64,000 bases of DNA from Adiantum capillus-veneris (GCA_014529385.2 CM043958.1:78907169-78971168); one strand, 5' to 3'. Numbered from the stretch's first letter, positions 52,831 through 64,000 are shown. Notes: generated by a model not told the origin, from the letters alone. A program made the numbers and translations.

Positions 52831-54037
52831 AAGAGGGGATCAATGGCCCTTGTCCATTTCGGGGCTCGAGTGCGATCTGAGCCGTCTGATGCGCTTTGTG
52901 TACATTCGGGTGCAACAAAATTGTAATTTGGGCATTGATCCCCTCTTGCACATGCCGGTGTTAGATGGTGCTGAGGGCATCAGGTCATGCACTATCACTA
53001 CTCTCTCTCTCTCTCTCTCTCTCTCCACACGATAGGACGGGCCACACACTCGTTTCTTTAATGGTTAGAAGTGAAGCTATTCAAGGTTTCATACTTTAAG
53101 GCCCACGTGAGTCAATTTTAGAGTCTAGGCACACCTTGTTTGGATGTACAATTATGTAATAGTAAAATGCTCCATATTTTGCTTGAGCTAAAAATTTATT
53201 ATGTAGTAAGTCGTTGAAGCTTCAACACTCTCAATCTTTACTATGGAATGGAACACAACGTAGGGTTGTTTCGTGAAAGCTATTTGTGTCACTATACATG
53301 AGGTTCCCAACTTATAGTGAATCTTCTTCTTGCATTGTTCAAACCATTCCATAGCCCACCTTCTTGGCAATCACAATTTGATGATTGCATGGAGTACTCA
53401 AGCACGAGGTCCTTTTGGCACTTGTGGCTTGTTGGTTACGTTTACACATGGAGGGATTAAAGTCTTACCTCACTATGTATAAATTTCCACAATTACTTCC
53501 TGTTGACATGGTTGAAACCTCCTTCTGGCTTCAAAATGCTTTAGATACAATGCCTTCTAACCTCTATTCGTGTTGCACTTGATGTAGATGCTGCTTGCAC
53601 TCCACCTTGTCGATATGTGTTGCATCTTAGGACCTTGTGCTCCCGAGTCTCCTTGGCTAGTTTGATGAATTTCATAGTGTTCGTGGAGGTGACGCTAGTT
53701 GAGCAAAAATGAATTGAAGCTTGGTTGCAAGATGACTTGATTTCATGGGCAATTAATCGTGTTGGGGATGTAGATAGAGGTGTGGGGATTCAAAAGTGGG
53801 TACCCAAATGGTGGCACTTCACGGTGAGTGAAAGAGGGTTGTGAAGCTTGGAAGGAAGTTGGACAATGGAAACAACTTCTAAAAGAAGATTCTTTTGAGG
53901 GATTTTAGAAGCTCGTTTATAGATCTTATATTGGCGTAGATCTAGTTCTAGGGCTCCAAATAATGAAGTGAGACCCTTTTGGTCGTGCCGTTAAAAAATG
54001 ATCATTTGCTACTCATTGATGCAATATTGTGAGCTAA
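52831..54037. other. Interval without a recognised gene
   Basis: (TC)n at 52999-53025, otherwise unassigned sequence. It probably includes the 3' flank of the minus-strand PADRE gene at its right end. No clear AATAAA was found just downstream of that gene's stop. Confidence 0.4.
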
Positions 54038-54781
54038 TCAAGCCAAAAGAATGGAGCTCTCATTGATGGTCTCAAGCTTTGGTATCCAGGACTTAGATCT
54101 AGCAAGACTCCCACTTTTGCTCATAAAGGCGCCTCCGTTAGCATTACTGACTAGACTAGATGTTGCAGAGCAGAACTGTTGCAATAGGACGTCAATTTCA
54201 TCGTCAATTTGGGCGTCGCCATCGCTACCATCTGCAGAAGCTGTGAGATGAGGGGGGAGTTCTTCATCCAATTGCAGAGAGAAGAGGGGGGTGACCTTGG
54301 CGGAGGTTGGCTGCATCATGAGGCTATGGAGGCTCTTCTTCTTTGCGCAGGAAAGCAGCTGCTGGAGATGGCTATTGGCAATATAGCTGCTAAGAAGGCC
54401 CTTGTAGGAAGCGCTCTCATGGGGGGACACGCGCGTGTGCATCCTGTGCATGGGGAAGAGTAAGTAAACGCTGCCGGGCGAGGCTTCATGATCTGCAGGG
54501 AGAGGGGTCGCGCGCTTAATCATGTCCATTCCGGCTGCGGCAATAGATGATATGTCCGTTTCACACTGCACCACAAAATGTCCGGGATACTCCAGCATCA
54601 GCTCCGCCACCTTCATAGGTGCCCCGCCACCCATCTCTATCACCCGCTCCTCCACCGCGTGCACCACCATTATTACTCTCTCAAGCTTTCTCTTGCTCTC
54701 TGCTGCTGCAAATTTAGATCTTTGGGAAGAAGGGATGATGCAAGCGCAACTGCAGCTGCAGCTCGAGACGTAGTTCCCCAT
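54038..54781 (-). CDS. PADRE/DUF4228 domain protein
   Basis: An intact, intronless frame of 247 residues from ATG 54781 to TGA at 54038. The N-terminus MGNYVSSC has glycine 2, as needed for N-myristoylation, and a cysteine cluster at residues 8-14 that could be palmitoylated, so membrane attachment is plausible. The DUF4228 signature is clear: APMKVAELMLEYPGHFVVQ (54-72), PLPADHEASPGSVYLLFPMH (93-112) and the conserved C-terminal SWIPKLETINE (231-241). The middle is serine-rich with an acidic stretch. The family is plant-specific and often stress- or pathogen-responsive; the molecular activity is not established. Length (about 150-250 in the family) and start context (MGN) are normal. It is the only ordinary host gene seen here, and it is GC-richer than its surroundings. 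Confidence 0.93.
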   Translation of the reverse strand: MGNYVSSCSCSCACIIPSSQRSKFAAAESKRKLERVIMVVHAVEERVIEMGGGAPMKVAELMLEYPGHFVVQCETDISSIAAAGMDMIKRATPLPADHEASPGSVYLLFPMHRMHTRVSPHESASYKGLLSSYIANSHLQQLLSCAKKKSLHSLMMQPTSAKVTPLFSLQLDEELPPHLTASADGSDGDAQIDDEIDVLLQQFCSATSSLVSNANGGAFMSKSGSLARSKSWIPKLETINESSILLA

Positions 54782-55340
54782 CTCTCTCTCTCTTTCTCTG
54801 TGAGATTAGAGAGGGAGAGAGCCACTATTTATTCTTTCCCTTTTCTCAATCTAGAGAGGAACCCACTTCAACCCTCCTCTCCCTCTCCCTCTCCCTCTCT
54901 CACTTGAGCGCGCACACACACAGGGATAGCCCACTAGCTCTTCTGACCTCCTTCTTCTCAAAGGGAAAGAACCCACTCTGGTTTTTGTCTAGATATTACT
55001 GTTTTCTGGAGGGAAAGCCCTAATAGAGCTCACTTCGAGCGCTCTGTTGTACGACAAGCTCTCTCTCACTCTCTCTCAAATACAGAACGGTTGCCTTGTC
55101 GGGTCACTCGTATATAGGGGGTTAACACACACACAGCGCCTAGGAGGCAGTGGATAGAATGGGTGAAAGTGTTGTTGCTCTTGTACGTTGGGGTGGTCTC
55201 TAGTGAGCAGTGAGCTGGGGGGGCTGGCTCTTTGAATGCGTGAGAGGGACGATGCCGACGCTTCAAGAAAGGCAGGGGAGGGAGGCTGGAGTGTAGGAGC
55301 AAAAAGTCCCATGGGAGACAGAGCAGAGCGGTTGGCTTGT
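54782..55340 (-). promoter_or_regulatory. Upstream region of the PADRE gene
   Basis: Directly before the ATG, the minus strand has a GA-rich leader (GAGAAAGAGAGAGAGAG) and a TATA-like AATAAATAGT at about 54824-54833. Further up lie CT- and CA-rich runs. A TATA box so close to the ATG would give a very short leader, so the true start may be further upstream. Confidence 0.35.
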
Positions 55341-55490
55341 CACGCCCGTGTCACATGTCGTTGCCTCACTCGGCCTTGGTGCGGTGGATAGTATGTCAAA
55401 AGCCGGGCGTTATGGCTCATCTTTTCATGGCATGTGGCCCTTCCTTATTAAAACACTCCTTTGGTACTCCCCTAACCTTTGGACCTTTCA

Positions 55491-55531
<41 letters not shown>

Positions 55532-57999
55532 AATTTGCACCCTCTCATTTCTTTATCACTCTCCTCCCTTTCTTTCCTATCGCCTAGGAATCCCACACCT
55601 TAGGCAAACATTTGAGATTGCAATCCTCCTCCATTGGGCGCGCTCCAGAACGTGGGCCAACCCGTTCCAAACTCACACTACCCTCCCACATGGCTTTCCC
55701 TACGGTTTGCCAACCCACATTGAGCATAAAGTCCTTCCCTTAGGCTTTCATTTAGGATGTATATGTGACATGCCACTCCAAACCCTCTTATCATGTTTTG
55801 TAAATTTTGTGTCTGAAGTTGTGCATGCACTCTGTGTGCACGTCTATTCGAAGGCAAGCAGGCCTTCACCAGCCATATCTTCCATAGGCATGACTCATGA
55901 GATGGGATCAAAGTCCCCCACCATTCGTGGGCTTTGACATTAATCAGGCATCATAAATCTCGTGTACAAAAGTAATCTCAGTTTCCTTGAGTTTTGAGAT
56001 TATTTCCACATTGTGATACGTCAAAAGTCAAAGAGGATATCTACATTCCATGAAGGTGTGCCGGGCTCCGTAGTAGGGGCCTATGCTTCCATCCCCTAGT
56101 TGTGGGTCTAAACCTCCGATATGGGCGGGGGGCACAAGGGCGAAGTAATCTCGCATACCTGAGATTTCAGTATTCCAAGATTACTTTGCCCAAGATCTAA
56201 GGCTCAATCATCTCATCATAGATCCCCTCCCCTCCGTGCCCCTGGAAGATAGAGCTCAGGGTGGGTCTTGTCCTACCACCAAAACCTGCAACATCCTCAA
56301 CATCGCTTGTATCCATAGAACCATGACGTACATCAATGCCCTACGCAATATTGCAAACGCCCTTTGACGCAAGAACATGTTGCATCATATAAGTCCACAT
56401 AGGGTAATTGTCCCCATCCAATCTATCCTCAGCAGCAAACATCTTGAGCACATCTGTGTTGCTGTCAGCCATGGCGAATGCCTACACCTGATGTGAAAAC
56501 TGCTCCAAAAGAGGAGAAATGAAGTGGGAACAACACGCGCTATATAGCACAAATCGTAGAAGATTGTAAAGGACCTGCTATGTAGAAAATGGCATTGAAA
56601 AAAAATCCGTACAAAATGACAAAATTGTCTATGCAGCACTGCTAGTAGTGGAAATGGAGGCCGAAACAAACCAAATCGAAAATCTGAGCAGACTGAGCTC
56701 TACGATCACACCCGAAGTATTTTTCGACTTGATGATGCTACCAAAGCTTACTAAAATGCGGGAAAGTGAGCAAGCGTGTGCTGGCGACACTGACGACTAA
56801 GCTAGGGAGGACGCAACCAACTCAATATCAATTGTTGAAATTAGGGTTGCAAAAAAACATACACAGCTTGGAGAAGACGAAGGAAGCTCAAGGCACACAA
56901 CAAAGAGTGTATTACTTAGTGTGCAATGGAAAGATAAGATAGCCCTAGAGTGATGGATGTATGTACAATGCACGGGGGGAAAAATCTCCTAGGGAGGGAA
57001 AAAAGGCCTCTGTGCTCCTATGGGTGTTCACACACATCACTACCACATGTATATGGTAATAGTGTCTAGCTTCCTCTCTCTTTTGAAAGCCTTCCATCCA
57101 AGCTAACTGGTCTTCTGTCCAGATTTGAGTTGATAAAGTTATCCGGATATTTTTGTCCTTATCCTTATTCTTTTGCTCTTTTCTAATATAGAAGAAGTGC
57201 ATTTAGGTCTATTTCAGCTATGGAAAAGATATTCATTGATTCTAACAATCGTTCTATCTTTTTGGTCCCATACTTCCTACGTAACTCCTTGGGTGCATCA
57301 CTCGTTTCTCCAGCCTCTGGTATTATTGTTTTTAATCTTTATTCTTCCATTTGGTCCTTGAATAGTCAATCTTTGACAGCCTACATAGCCATGTACGGCT
57401 GCTACACTTCTTATCCATGGCCTCCCTAAGAGCATATTTGTATGCACCTTGGACATCTAGCTCTAATTTGGATGTTCTCAATTAGACCATTGGCTTGGAC
57501 GTGCTCCCCCAGAATGTTCACTCTGACAGTCCCATCTACAATGACAATGAGAATGGTTCTCTCTGCTTTCTGACCTTGTAGTCCGTCTGAATGATCGATG
57601 CTTCATTATCCTTAATTTTACATAGGTCAACTGCCATTACGTTTGACTCTTAAATCTTCCTCTCCCTTTTGAAATTGGCAATTGTAACATGCTCTTGATA
57701 TCACCGATTTAGATAGTTAGCTTCTAGATTTTTTCATATACTTTGGCATATATCTCACCTTGTTCATTTCTAGGACTGATATCTAAATAGGATGACCTCT
57801 CCTCTGGAAAATTGTATTCACACTACCATGTATTTGCTAGTTTCCCGTGTCTTCTAGCTGATGGATCCTTTTGTGGAGATTCACATTATTGTTGTTGAAC
57901 ATTTTCTATCCCCAAATCCTTTCTATTAGTTACGGCCAAGTCTACCTTGACCTATCATACCTCTTTCTTAGGATTCTCCTCAGATCCTTTGGCTAGTTT
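55341..57999. other. Interval without a recognised gene
   Basis: (CT)n at 55496-55528. Small frames are scattered on both strands, none with recognisable motifs. No LTRs or terminal repeats were recognised. Confidence 0.45.
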
Positions 58000-58900
58000 C
58001 TCAGTTGCTGCCTCCTTGGGGCTCTTCTTACCAGATTTAAAAACTGGGATTTCCATTTCTAGAGCTTGTGAAGCTATGAATGAAAGAGTTTTAATGGTTT
58101 AAAGCCTCTAAGAATTATGGCCTCTCTGGCTTTCTTCGCTCCAAATCTTGAGTGATCTTAGCTGCTAGCACCCTCTGCTTCTACCACTCATCCACTTCCT
58201 TCACATTTCCCTTAGTCTTTCAGGAAACCCTTTCTTTTTTCCACTCTTGAGCATCTTCACTTTGCTTCATTTGACTTGCCGGATCATCTAGAAATTCTTT
58301 GATGACAATGCCAATGCTCCTAGTGATCACACAAATTAGAATTGGCTATGTCACCTTTCTCTCTACCACTTCAGTTTTAAAATTTTCTAGACACTGCATT
58401 CCAAAGTGTTTGTACTTTCCACACGTATAGCATCTGGAATAAAAACTTGTAAAGTCAGCTCTACCTCACCAAAAAATTATGATAACATCCTCTTCTAGCC
58501 AATTTGTTATACTAGCTTTATTTTCTATGTTTGCAGGTAGCTTCGCATGTTTGATTGGTTAGGGGTTTGTTAGAGCTATAATGGAAACATATTTTCCCTC
58601 CTTGAAATGGTGAATTCTAATTTTACAATTATTCCACAGGTGCCCAAAAGCTTTGCAGTAAGTGCATTGGCAACTTTCATCAGCCAAATGTTATTTGCAT
58701 TTTCATTTGTGCATCAAGTCTCTACTTTCCCTATTGAATTTTTGGTCCTATCACACCATGCCTTTGGTTTTTTACAAGAGGATTTCCTCCTCAATGATCC
58801 CAAGTATCTCTGTGATGATCCACTCCCTCTTCTTCATGTTACGTTTAACTAGAGATGGAGGGTCTCATTAGTTAGGAAACAATGGAAATTTTGATTCAAA
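58000..58900 (-). pseudogene. Retroelement ORF1/gag-like remnant with two CCHC knuckles
   Basis: On the minus strand, CTYCKAFGHLWNNC (58625-58668) and CYTCGKYKHFGMQC (58390-58433) are both perfect C-x2-C-x4-H-x4-C zinc knuckles, about 230 bases apart. Text between and after them is polar and lysine-rich but full of stops. A protein with a knuckle following a DUF4283-like region is typical of plant LINE ORF1; a gag is the alternative. No reverse transcriptase was found next to it. Confidence 0.55.
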
Positions 58901-58999
58901 ATGATATGGTCTATTTGCTCTCACCTATCCTTCACAAACCTCTTTGGTCAAGAGAAACGAGTTTGCAGGTGGGTAGACTAATGGAATTTGGTGCGGATG

Positions 59000-59860
59000 C
59001 TCTAGCAATATTAAAGTCTCTGAAAAAAGCCTCTTAATTCTATTTTAATGCCTCTTAAACAAGCCTCGACTGCATAGGCCTCCAACCTATGGCTATTTGC
59101 CATGCAAGCAAAGGCCTTGCTTTGTGCCTGCTTTGCACTTTTGCCTTGTGTGAATACTAGGAGGCGATTGTCCTCCCCTTGAACCCACCCTAACTCTACT
59201 AGCATGCATCCCATTTCATTCAAGGTCCCATGGGACCCAGGGATCTATTGTAAATTTCAAGGGAATGAACACAATAGTTAGGAAATCAGGATTGTTGCTT
59301 GTTGATGCATGGGAGAGGTGCACTGCACATGAAACAAAAAGACACGGTTACATTAGGTACCTAGAAGTTGGGTTTTACAAGTGCTTAATAGTTTGAACTA
59401 CAACACTAGAGGATCAAATATTCTCCTTTAACAGTACTTTGGGATTCTACTTCTACAAGTCCTCAATAATAGTATCAAACTAGAGTCTAAAAAGATATCG
59501 TTTCAAACGTCCATAAAAGTTAGCTACCAAGCTAGGACCCAAACTTGCATGAAGAGCTTTTCTGGAGGTATAGATTATCAACAATTCTGTGCTAACGAGT
59601 TTCAATGTACAATATTGATTCTTTTTTGCCTCTCCAAAGGACAAGGACAGAGCCTTAACATTGCTTCAGCCGTTTTAGGTTTTGGGTTGGTTTGAAATAT
59701 TTTTTGATATTTTCAAGAGGATAATTTTTTTATTGGAGGCAAAAAGAATGATCGTTAAAGATGAAGTTATTGTGAAGGACTCATGCACGTCTGTCTATAG
59801 TCCTCAATGAATCATTTGTGCTTGCTTCAGATTGTGTTTGTTGCTCTACAAACCGAATGG
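59000..59860. other. Interval without a recognised gene
   Basis: AT-rich non-coding sequence. A run of ten G lies at about 59861-59870, just right of this interval. Confidence 0.4.
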
Positions 59861-59879
59861 GGGGGGGGGCTAACCCCTC

Positions 59880-59990
59880 ACCATCCTCCTCACTAGAAGA
59901 CATTCAGAAAATAAGCGGGGCAAGGAATTGAACTCGGCACAACAACTTGAGATCTCGGTATGCCTTCCACTTGGGCTACGACCATTGGAT
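59880..59990 (-). repeat. tRNA-derived SINE head (probable)
   Basis: The minus strand reads GTAGCCCAAGTGGAAGGC (A box TAGCCCAAGTGG) and, about 35 bases on, GAGTTCAATTCC (B box). Order and spacing are those of a pol III promoter inside a tRNA-like sequence. The cloverleaf is imperfect, so a SINE head is more likely than a working tRNA gene. Confidence 0.6.
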
Positions 59991-59994
59991 ACAG

Positions 59995-62122
59995 CAAGAC
60001 TCAAAAATTAAAGTATTACACTTCATCTGCCTTGTGTAATAACCAGGGTGCCTAACTTTTGCTAAAACATTAGGTTCATTTTGAGAATCTTTAACAAAAA
60101 TCATGTACATGGAAATAGATCTCTTTATTGACTTGTTGAAAGCTTGTGTATGTACAATGGGTATAGTGTTACCCATTTCCTTAGCATCTATATACATGTC
60201 TTTTTCCCTGAACTTAAAGGAGATTCTCCGTTCAGGGAATTTAACATTGGCAGCCCTGCAATCAAACCATGGTGCCCCTAGGATTACATCCTCATGCTTG
60301 AGAGGAGAGATAAATAAGTCCTCTTTGTCCACATAGCTTTGGACATGGAGCCTCAATTTCACGATTAAGGGAGTAACTAAAGCTTCTTGCCCCTTGAAAG
60401 CACCGTCTGCGGCCGGCGGGTAGGACATCTCCCATCTCGTAGGCTTGTATGCCTAGCTTGGTGGCCAACTCTATAGATATAAAATTGTGAGTAGAACCGG
60501 GGTCAAAGAGAATAAAAGCTTCATGTTCTCTTACCTTTCCCCAAGCATGGCATAGAGGAGATCCTTTGTGGTGAGTTTCCTCCTCTTGGATTTCGACCAA
60601 GGTAGCTCTAGGAGGATCATGGCGGTTGTTCTTTTGGGGACAAGCGCGGTACCCATGCCCTTGTTCGCCGCACTTGAAACACCGGTTATCCTTGCGATAA
60701 CGCTCAAGATCTTGAGGAGAGAGTTTATTTTTACCTTTGTAAACTCCCTTCTCCTTAGCTTTGTTGGAGTTGCCTTTAGGAGAGTTTGGACATTCTCCTT
60801 CCCCTTAGGCTCATTGGAACCCTTGTTTTCAGGGGGCTTAGAATTCATCTTAGCCCTTGTTTGGAAATTGATTCGAAAGGCCACCATAGTATGATGTATT
60901 GCCGCTGATAAGGTGCGTGGCCTTTGGAAGTTGACATACTTTGCCATTTCTTCCGTTAAGCCCGAACAAAATTGCTGCTTTTGCCAAAATCCAACTTTTT
61001 GAAGATAGTGGCTTTGAGTTGTAGGTCCCAAAACTTGTCTACAGATTTGTGGATGGATATATAGGGAGAGATCTTCAAGCTTCACCATTCGGTGAGTATT
61101 TTGTCTTTGGCATCGGTGGCCAAAAACCGCTTCATAATGGAAGCTCTTAAAGCTTTCCATGTTTGTGAAGCTTCACCGTTGGCCCCTAGGCTAGACCACC
61201 ATTGCCTGGCGAACATTTGAAAGTGCATAGCTACTTGGCGTAGCTTAGATGACACCGTGAAGCCCTCATCTCCAAACGCTGCATTGAATTGTTGGATAAA
61301 GTCCAAGGCTTTGTCCGTAGCACCAAAGATACCATCGTAGGTAAGGAAAGAGATGCTCTTCCCTCCCTCTTTGAACTTCTTGAGCTTGGACGACCTCTTC
61401 CATGCGGCATAGGATTTCCTATGGCCTCTTCTTTTTGATGGTTCAGAGGTTGCACTATCACTTTCTTCAGGAGATGAAGAATTTGAGGAAGATGGAGAAG
61501 AGGGTGACCTCTTTCTCGCCTTTTTCTTGCCTTGATCTTTGTTGTCTTGACCATCACTTTCATAAGAGGAAGAGGATGAAGAAGATGGAGAAGAGGGTGT
61601 CCTCTTTATCGCCTTTTTCTTCTCTTGCTTTTTGTCATCCCTCTTTGAAGTATGGTTTGGAGAAGTATGTGATGGTCTTCTCCGTTTTGGAGGTGATGGA
61701 GAGCGTTTAGCCGGCCGTCTTTGTGGAGCCATCTCCGTCGAGGTGGCGGGAGACTCACTTCTTTCTTGTTCCTTCGGTGGAGGCTCTTGAATTCTCTTTT
61801 GAGAAGGAGATGAGTCATCAAGGAACAAATTTTTGAGCCCTTCATAGGGATCCTCTTCTTCTTACCGAATCGGAGAGAGACCTCTTTTGGAAGTCTCGTA
61901 AGGAGGCTTCCTAGGTGCTCCCTCGTCATGGTGGGGAGCTTGGAGAATCCCATGAGCACGGAGCTGCCATTGCACTTCACTTTGGAGGGATGGATTTCCC
62001 ATGGCTTGTTGAAGCCTAGAAACAAGATAGTTAACAATCATCGGGGCATCATTAGTAGCTTGCTCATTATCAAAATCAAAGTTATCCACATTAATTTCAC
62101 TCTCTTTACTATTGTCATCCAT
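59995..62122 (-). pseudogene. Ty3/gypsy gag and protease, minus strand
   Basis: The start is ATG at 62122 (MDDNSKESEINVDNFDFDNE). After a TAA at 61862-61864 the same frame continues through a serine/lysine/arginine-rich low-complexity part (two related KRTPSSPSSS / KRSPSSPSSS blocks) into the gag domain: LDFIQQFNAAFGDEGFTVSS and MHFQMFARQWWSSLGANGEA. A frame shift near 61090 leads to the gag end (GLTEEMAKYVNFQRPRTLSA). A zinc knuckle CFKCGEQGHGYRAC (near 60660-60700) and the protease motif ILFDPGSTHNFISIELATKL (near 60500) follow. After another shift comes LGAPWFDCRAANVKFPERRI. The element ends near 59995 without reverse transcriptase, next to a SINE head. Confidence 0.85.
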
Positions 62123-62521
62123 TCTAGAAACTTTTAGGTGTAAACTTTCTAGGTGTACTTTGGCACTTCAATCCCTAGTTGCTATTCCTCTTTACCCCTT
62201 TAGAAAAAACACTCAAGCTACTGTACCGGTGGCTCGAATATCATTAATTGCAAGGAATAGAAGAGAGGGTCGTTCAACATCAAAACCACACCGGCTCCTG
62301 TCAAGCTTCTAATAGCTCAATAGTGGTTAAAGCCGTAGGCAAGCTCCGTAGGACTCCACTATTAAGACCATAGCTCTCGACGGTGATGCCCCGTTACTGC
62401 ACAAAGGCAGGCGCACTGCAAGGTTGAAAAATCCCTATTCTACTTACTCACATGCAATGTATAGTACCAACCATTTATAGCTAGCTTGAGGACCTCCCTT
62501 GTTGAGCAAGAAAAGAGAAAC

Positions 62522-62538
62522 CTTGTTCTCTGATACTA
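62522..62538 (-). other. Primer binding site, initiator tRNA-Met type
   Basis: The minus strand reads TAGTATCAGAGAAC directly after an LTR end GTTACA. The standard site is TGGTATCAGAG, so the first G is changed to A. Confidence 0.7.
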
Positions 62539-62539
62539 A

Positions 62540-63000
62540 TGTAACATTTAATGGCCTAGTAACTTGTGTAGCGGAAAATGGCATGAACATAGTGAGCATT
62601 TCATTAGAATAGATTCCTAATGAGATTAACAAGAGTGCTTTGGTGGAGAAAGCAACAAAAAGAATAACACCTAGTTAGATAGCATGAACAATACTTCAAA
62701 AGAGAGAGAAATTAAGCAATTGAGAACACTTGAGGACCGGATTTGCATGGAGCCGGTCCCCCCTCCAAAAGGCTTTTGTATTATGGTTTCTCCCATCAGG
62801 AGAGACAGGTAGATGCATGAATAGGTGGCCCGGTTTTAACCGGTTGAAAGTTTCTTTTGGAGGCTTAAATTTTAGGGGGTATGAAACTGGTGTTATGGGC
62901 AAGAATTGTTTGAATTAAATAATCGTGTGGAGGATACAAAATCCTATGAATTTAATAATCGTGTGGAAGATTCAAAAACCCGTGTGGAGCCCACGTCAAA
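62540..63000 (-). repeat. LTR of the minus-strand gag-protease element, outer end approximate
   Basis: The inner end TGTAAC (plus strand) abuts the primer site. The interior holds CGGTTTTAACCGG and a repeated AATAATCGTGTGGA (62919 and 62955). No partner LTR was found, and the outer end near 63000 is a guess. Confidence 0.5.
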
Positions 63001-63339
63001 CGAATGTTCAGCTGAATGTTCGCATGACTGTACTTCTCCATATCTCTGTGCCTTTCTCCTTCTGCACCTTTCTTAGCTCATTCTACAGCCCCCTGTGCAC
63101 ACTTCTTATCCTTCTCTATGGATAACAACCTAAGAAAGAGCCCAAGGAATGCATCCTGACAGGTCTCCCCCACAAAGACCCTACATTCTCCCACGAAGGT
63201 ATGTCACCTCTCTCTGTCTCTCTCTGTGTTGTGTACATCGGACTTGTATGTGTAGTAGAGTATTGAGGTGTGGATATATTGAGTAATGAATATGGATTTA
63301 TTCTTTTTAGAGACAGAAGTTATAGCCTCCTCCAAAAAT

Positions 63340-64000
63340 CAGCTGCTTTGTTCACCCCAAGGATGTGGAGGTGCCATTAAAGGAATTCTGCACGACAAAG
63401 GAGGATTTTCACAAGGAATATGGGTTAAGTCTTGAGAGGAAAGATGTTAGGAAGTTGGCAGATGCAGATGTGCCCATATCCGACTGGATGAAAGTTTTCA
63501 CATGTCTTCCTGTGAAGGAGAAAAAAGTGCCGATAAAAACAGCAAGCCCGGATCACTACAAGGCACTCTACCAGCTCTACAAGTAGGTGTATCAATCCAA
63601 ACCACCAAACTATCTGCTGGGAGTCAAGTTTGCACGCGGATATGATTATTTCGTATGCACAAGTCCGGTAAAGTGGGCTAAGTTTGCATCTGAGGTGGTG
63701 AAGAATGTGACCAATGAAGGTCACTTAGATAGGAAAAGAGAACAATGGAAGTTAGAGACTTCCCAAGTATCCACAGGAACCCTAAGTGGTTCTGCCATCT
63801 TGTTAGTAAATACCCCATTCGAAGTACACCAGTTGGAAGTGGGCTTTTTGCGACTACTCAGTCTGCATTTAGTGTTGAAGTATCCACTTCCTTGCAAGAA
63901 CTACTTGTTGAGGTTAGAAAATCTCATGACAATGTATCCGCCGAGTGTCAGAAGGCTAAGGATTCTGTGGTCAAATCTGTTGCTGATGTGCACCGTTGCG
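63340..64000 (+). pseudogene. Unidentified coding-like sequence, runs off the window
   Basis: From about 63345 the frame reads VPLKEFCTTKEDFHKEYGLS and VRKLADADVPISDWMKVFTC, then YKALYQLYK and a TAG at 63584-63586. It continues in frame as LLGVKFARGYDYFVCTSPVK. Near 63740 the sensible reading moves to another frame: MEVRDFPSIHRNPKWFCHLV (ATG 63745), then FSVEVSTSLQELLVEVRKSH, and is still open at 64000. The text looks like real protein with charged helices, but I do not recognise the family. A stop plus a frame shift suggest a decayed gene or transposon ORF; the upstream GT-rich text at 63190 could hold an intron. Confidence 0.45.

Noticed and set aside
54051-54907. Plus-strand frames over the PADRE gene
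   Set aside because: Antisense shadows of the clear minus-strand gene; they show no family motifs.
59880-59990. Functional tRNA gene
   Set aside because: A and B boxes are present, but the stems do not pair well and there is no clear anticodon arm; SINE-derived sequence is more likely.

Overview
This window looks like a land-plant nuclear genome that is very rich in transposable elements. The plant signs are a PADRE/DUF4228 gene, a PPR pseudogene, an HMA (HIPP-type) gene fragment, CACTA/En-Spm tnp2 transposases with several spliceosomal introns, a chromodomain Ty3/gypsy element, and long AC/GA microsatellites. The low gene density and the PPR style would fit a fern or another large-genome plant, but that lineage call is inference. 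Only one ordinary, apparently intact host gene is visible: a minus-strand PADRE/DUF4228 gene at 54038-54781. Almost everything else is decayed, nested transposon sequence.

Layout. 1-780: degenerate tandem repeat. 789-12600: three-layer nest. An old plus-strand Ty3/gypsy copy (gag at 789-1640, pol at 11601-12600) flanks a Ty1/copia copy (2226-2378 and 10117-11600), and a younger minus-strand Ty3/gypsy element (2379-10116, with paired 889/890-bp LTRs, PBS and PPT) sits inside the copia gag. 12690-13100: a copia-type LTR with TATA and initiator-Met PBS. 13750-16436: mostly non-coding, LTR-like sequence. 16437-22447: another Ty3/gypsy element, split by a 1.3-kb terminal-inverted-repeat element (17462-18770) and cut in its RNase H region by a CACTA element. 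22448-27890: CACTA copy 1, carrying a captured HMA-domain host fragment and a five-exon tnp2 gene. 27891-30514: CACTA copy 2, inserted in the transposase gene of copy 1. 30515-33960: non-coding leader with palindromes, a tRNA-Asp-type PBS and an LTR (minus). 33985-37195: 3' part of a third, diverged CACTA element that ends inside a Helitron helicase pseudogene (37196-38990).

39000-42700: microsatellites, duplicated segments and one orphan ORF. 42777-45007: a second palindrome array with a degenerate PBS and LTR, relatives of those at 31.8-33.9 kb. 45008-50615: Ty3/gypsy chromovirus with LTRs of only about 152 bp. 50616-54037: sparse, with a PPR pseudogene. 54038-54781: the PADRE gene. 55000-57999: nothing recognised. 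58000-58900: minus-strand gag/LINE-like remnant with two zinc knuckles. 59880-59990: tRNA-derived SINE head. 59995-62122: minus-strand Ty3/gypsy gag-protease with PBS and LTR to about 63000. 63340-64000: unidentified coding-like sequence running off the edge.

Nearly all premature stops in the transposon genes fit C-to-T (or G-to-A) changes at Gln, Arg or Trp codons, as expected from deamination of methylated cytosine. The most novel signals are two arrays of about 285-bp repeats, each unit marked by a 20-bp palindrome. The two arrays share the same frame (ACAT, four bases, CGCG, four bases, ATGT), while the internal arms differ in a compensatory way. The CACTA element that carries an HMA-gene fragment is the other main point of interest.
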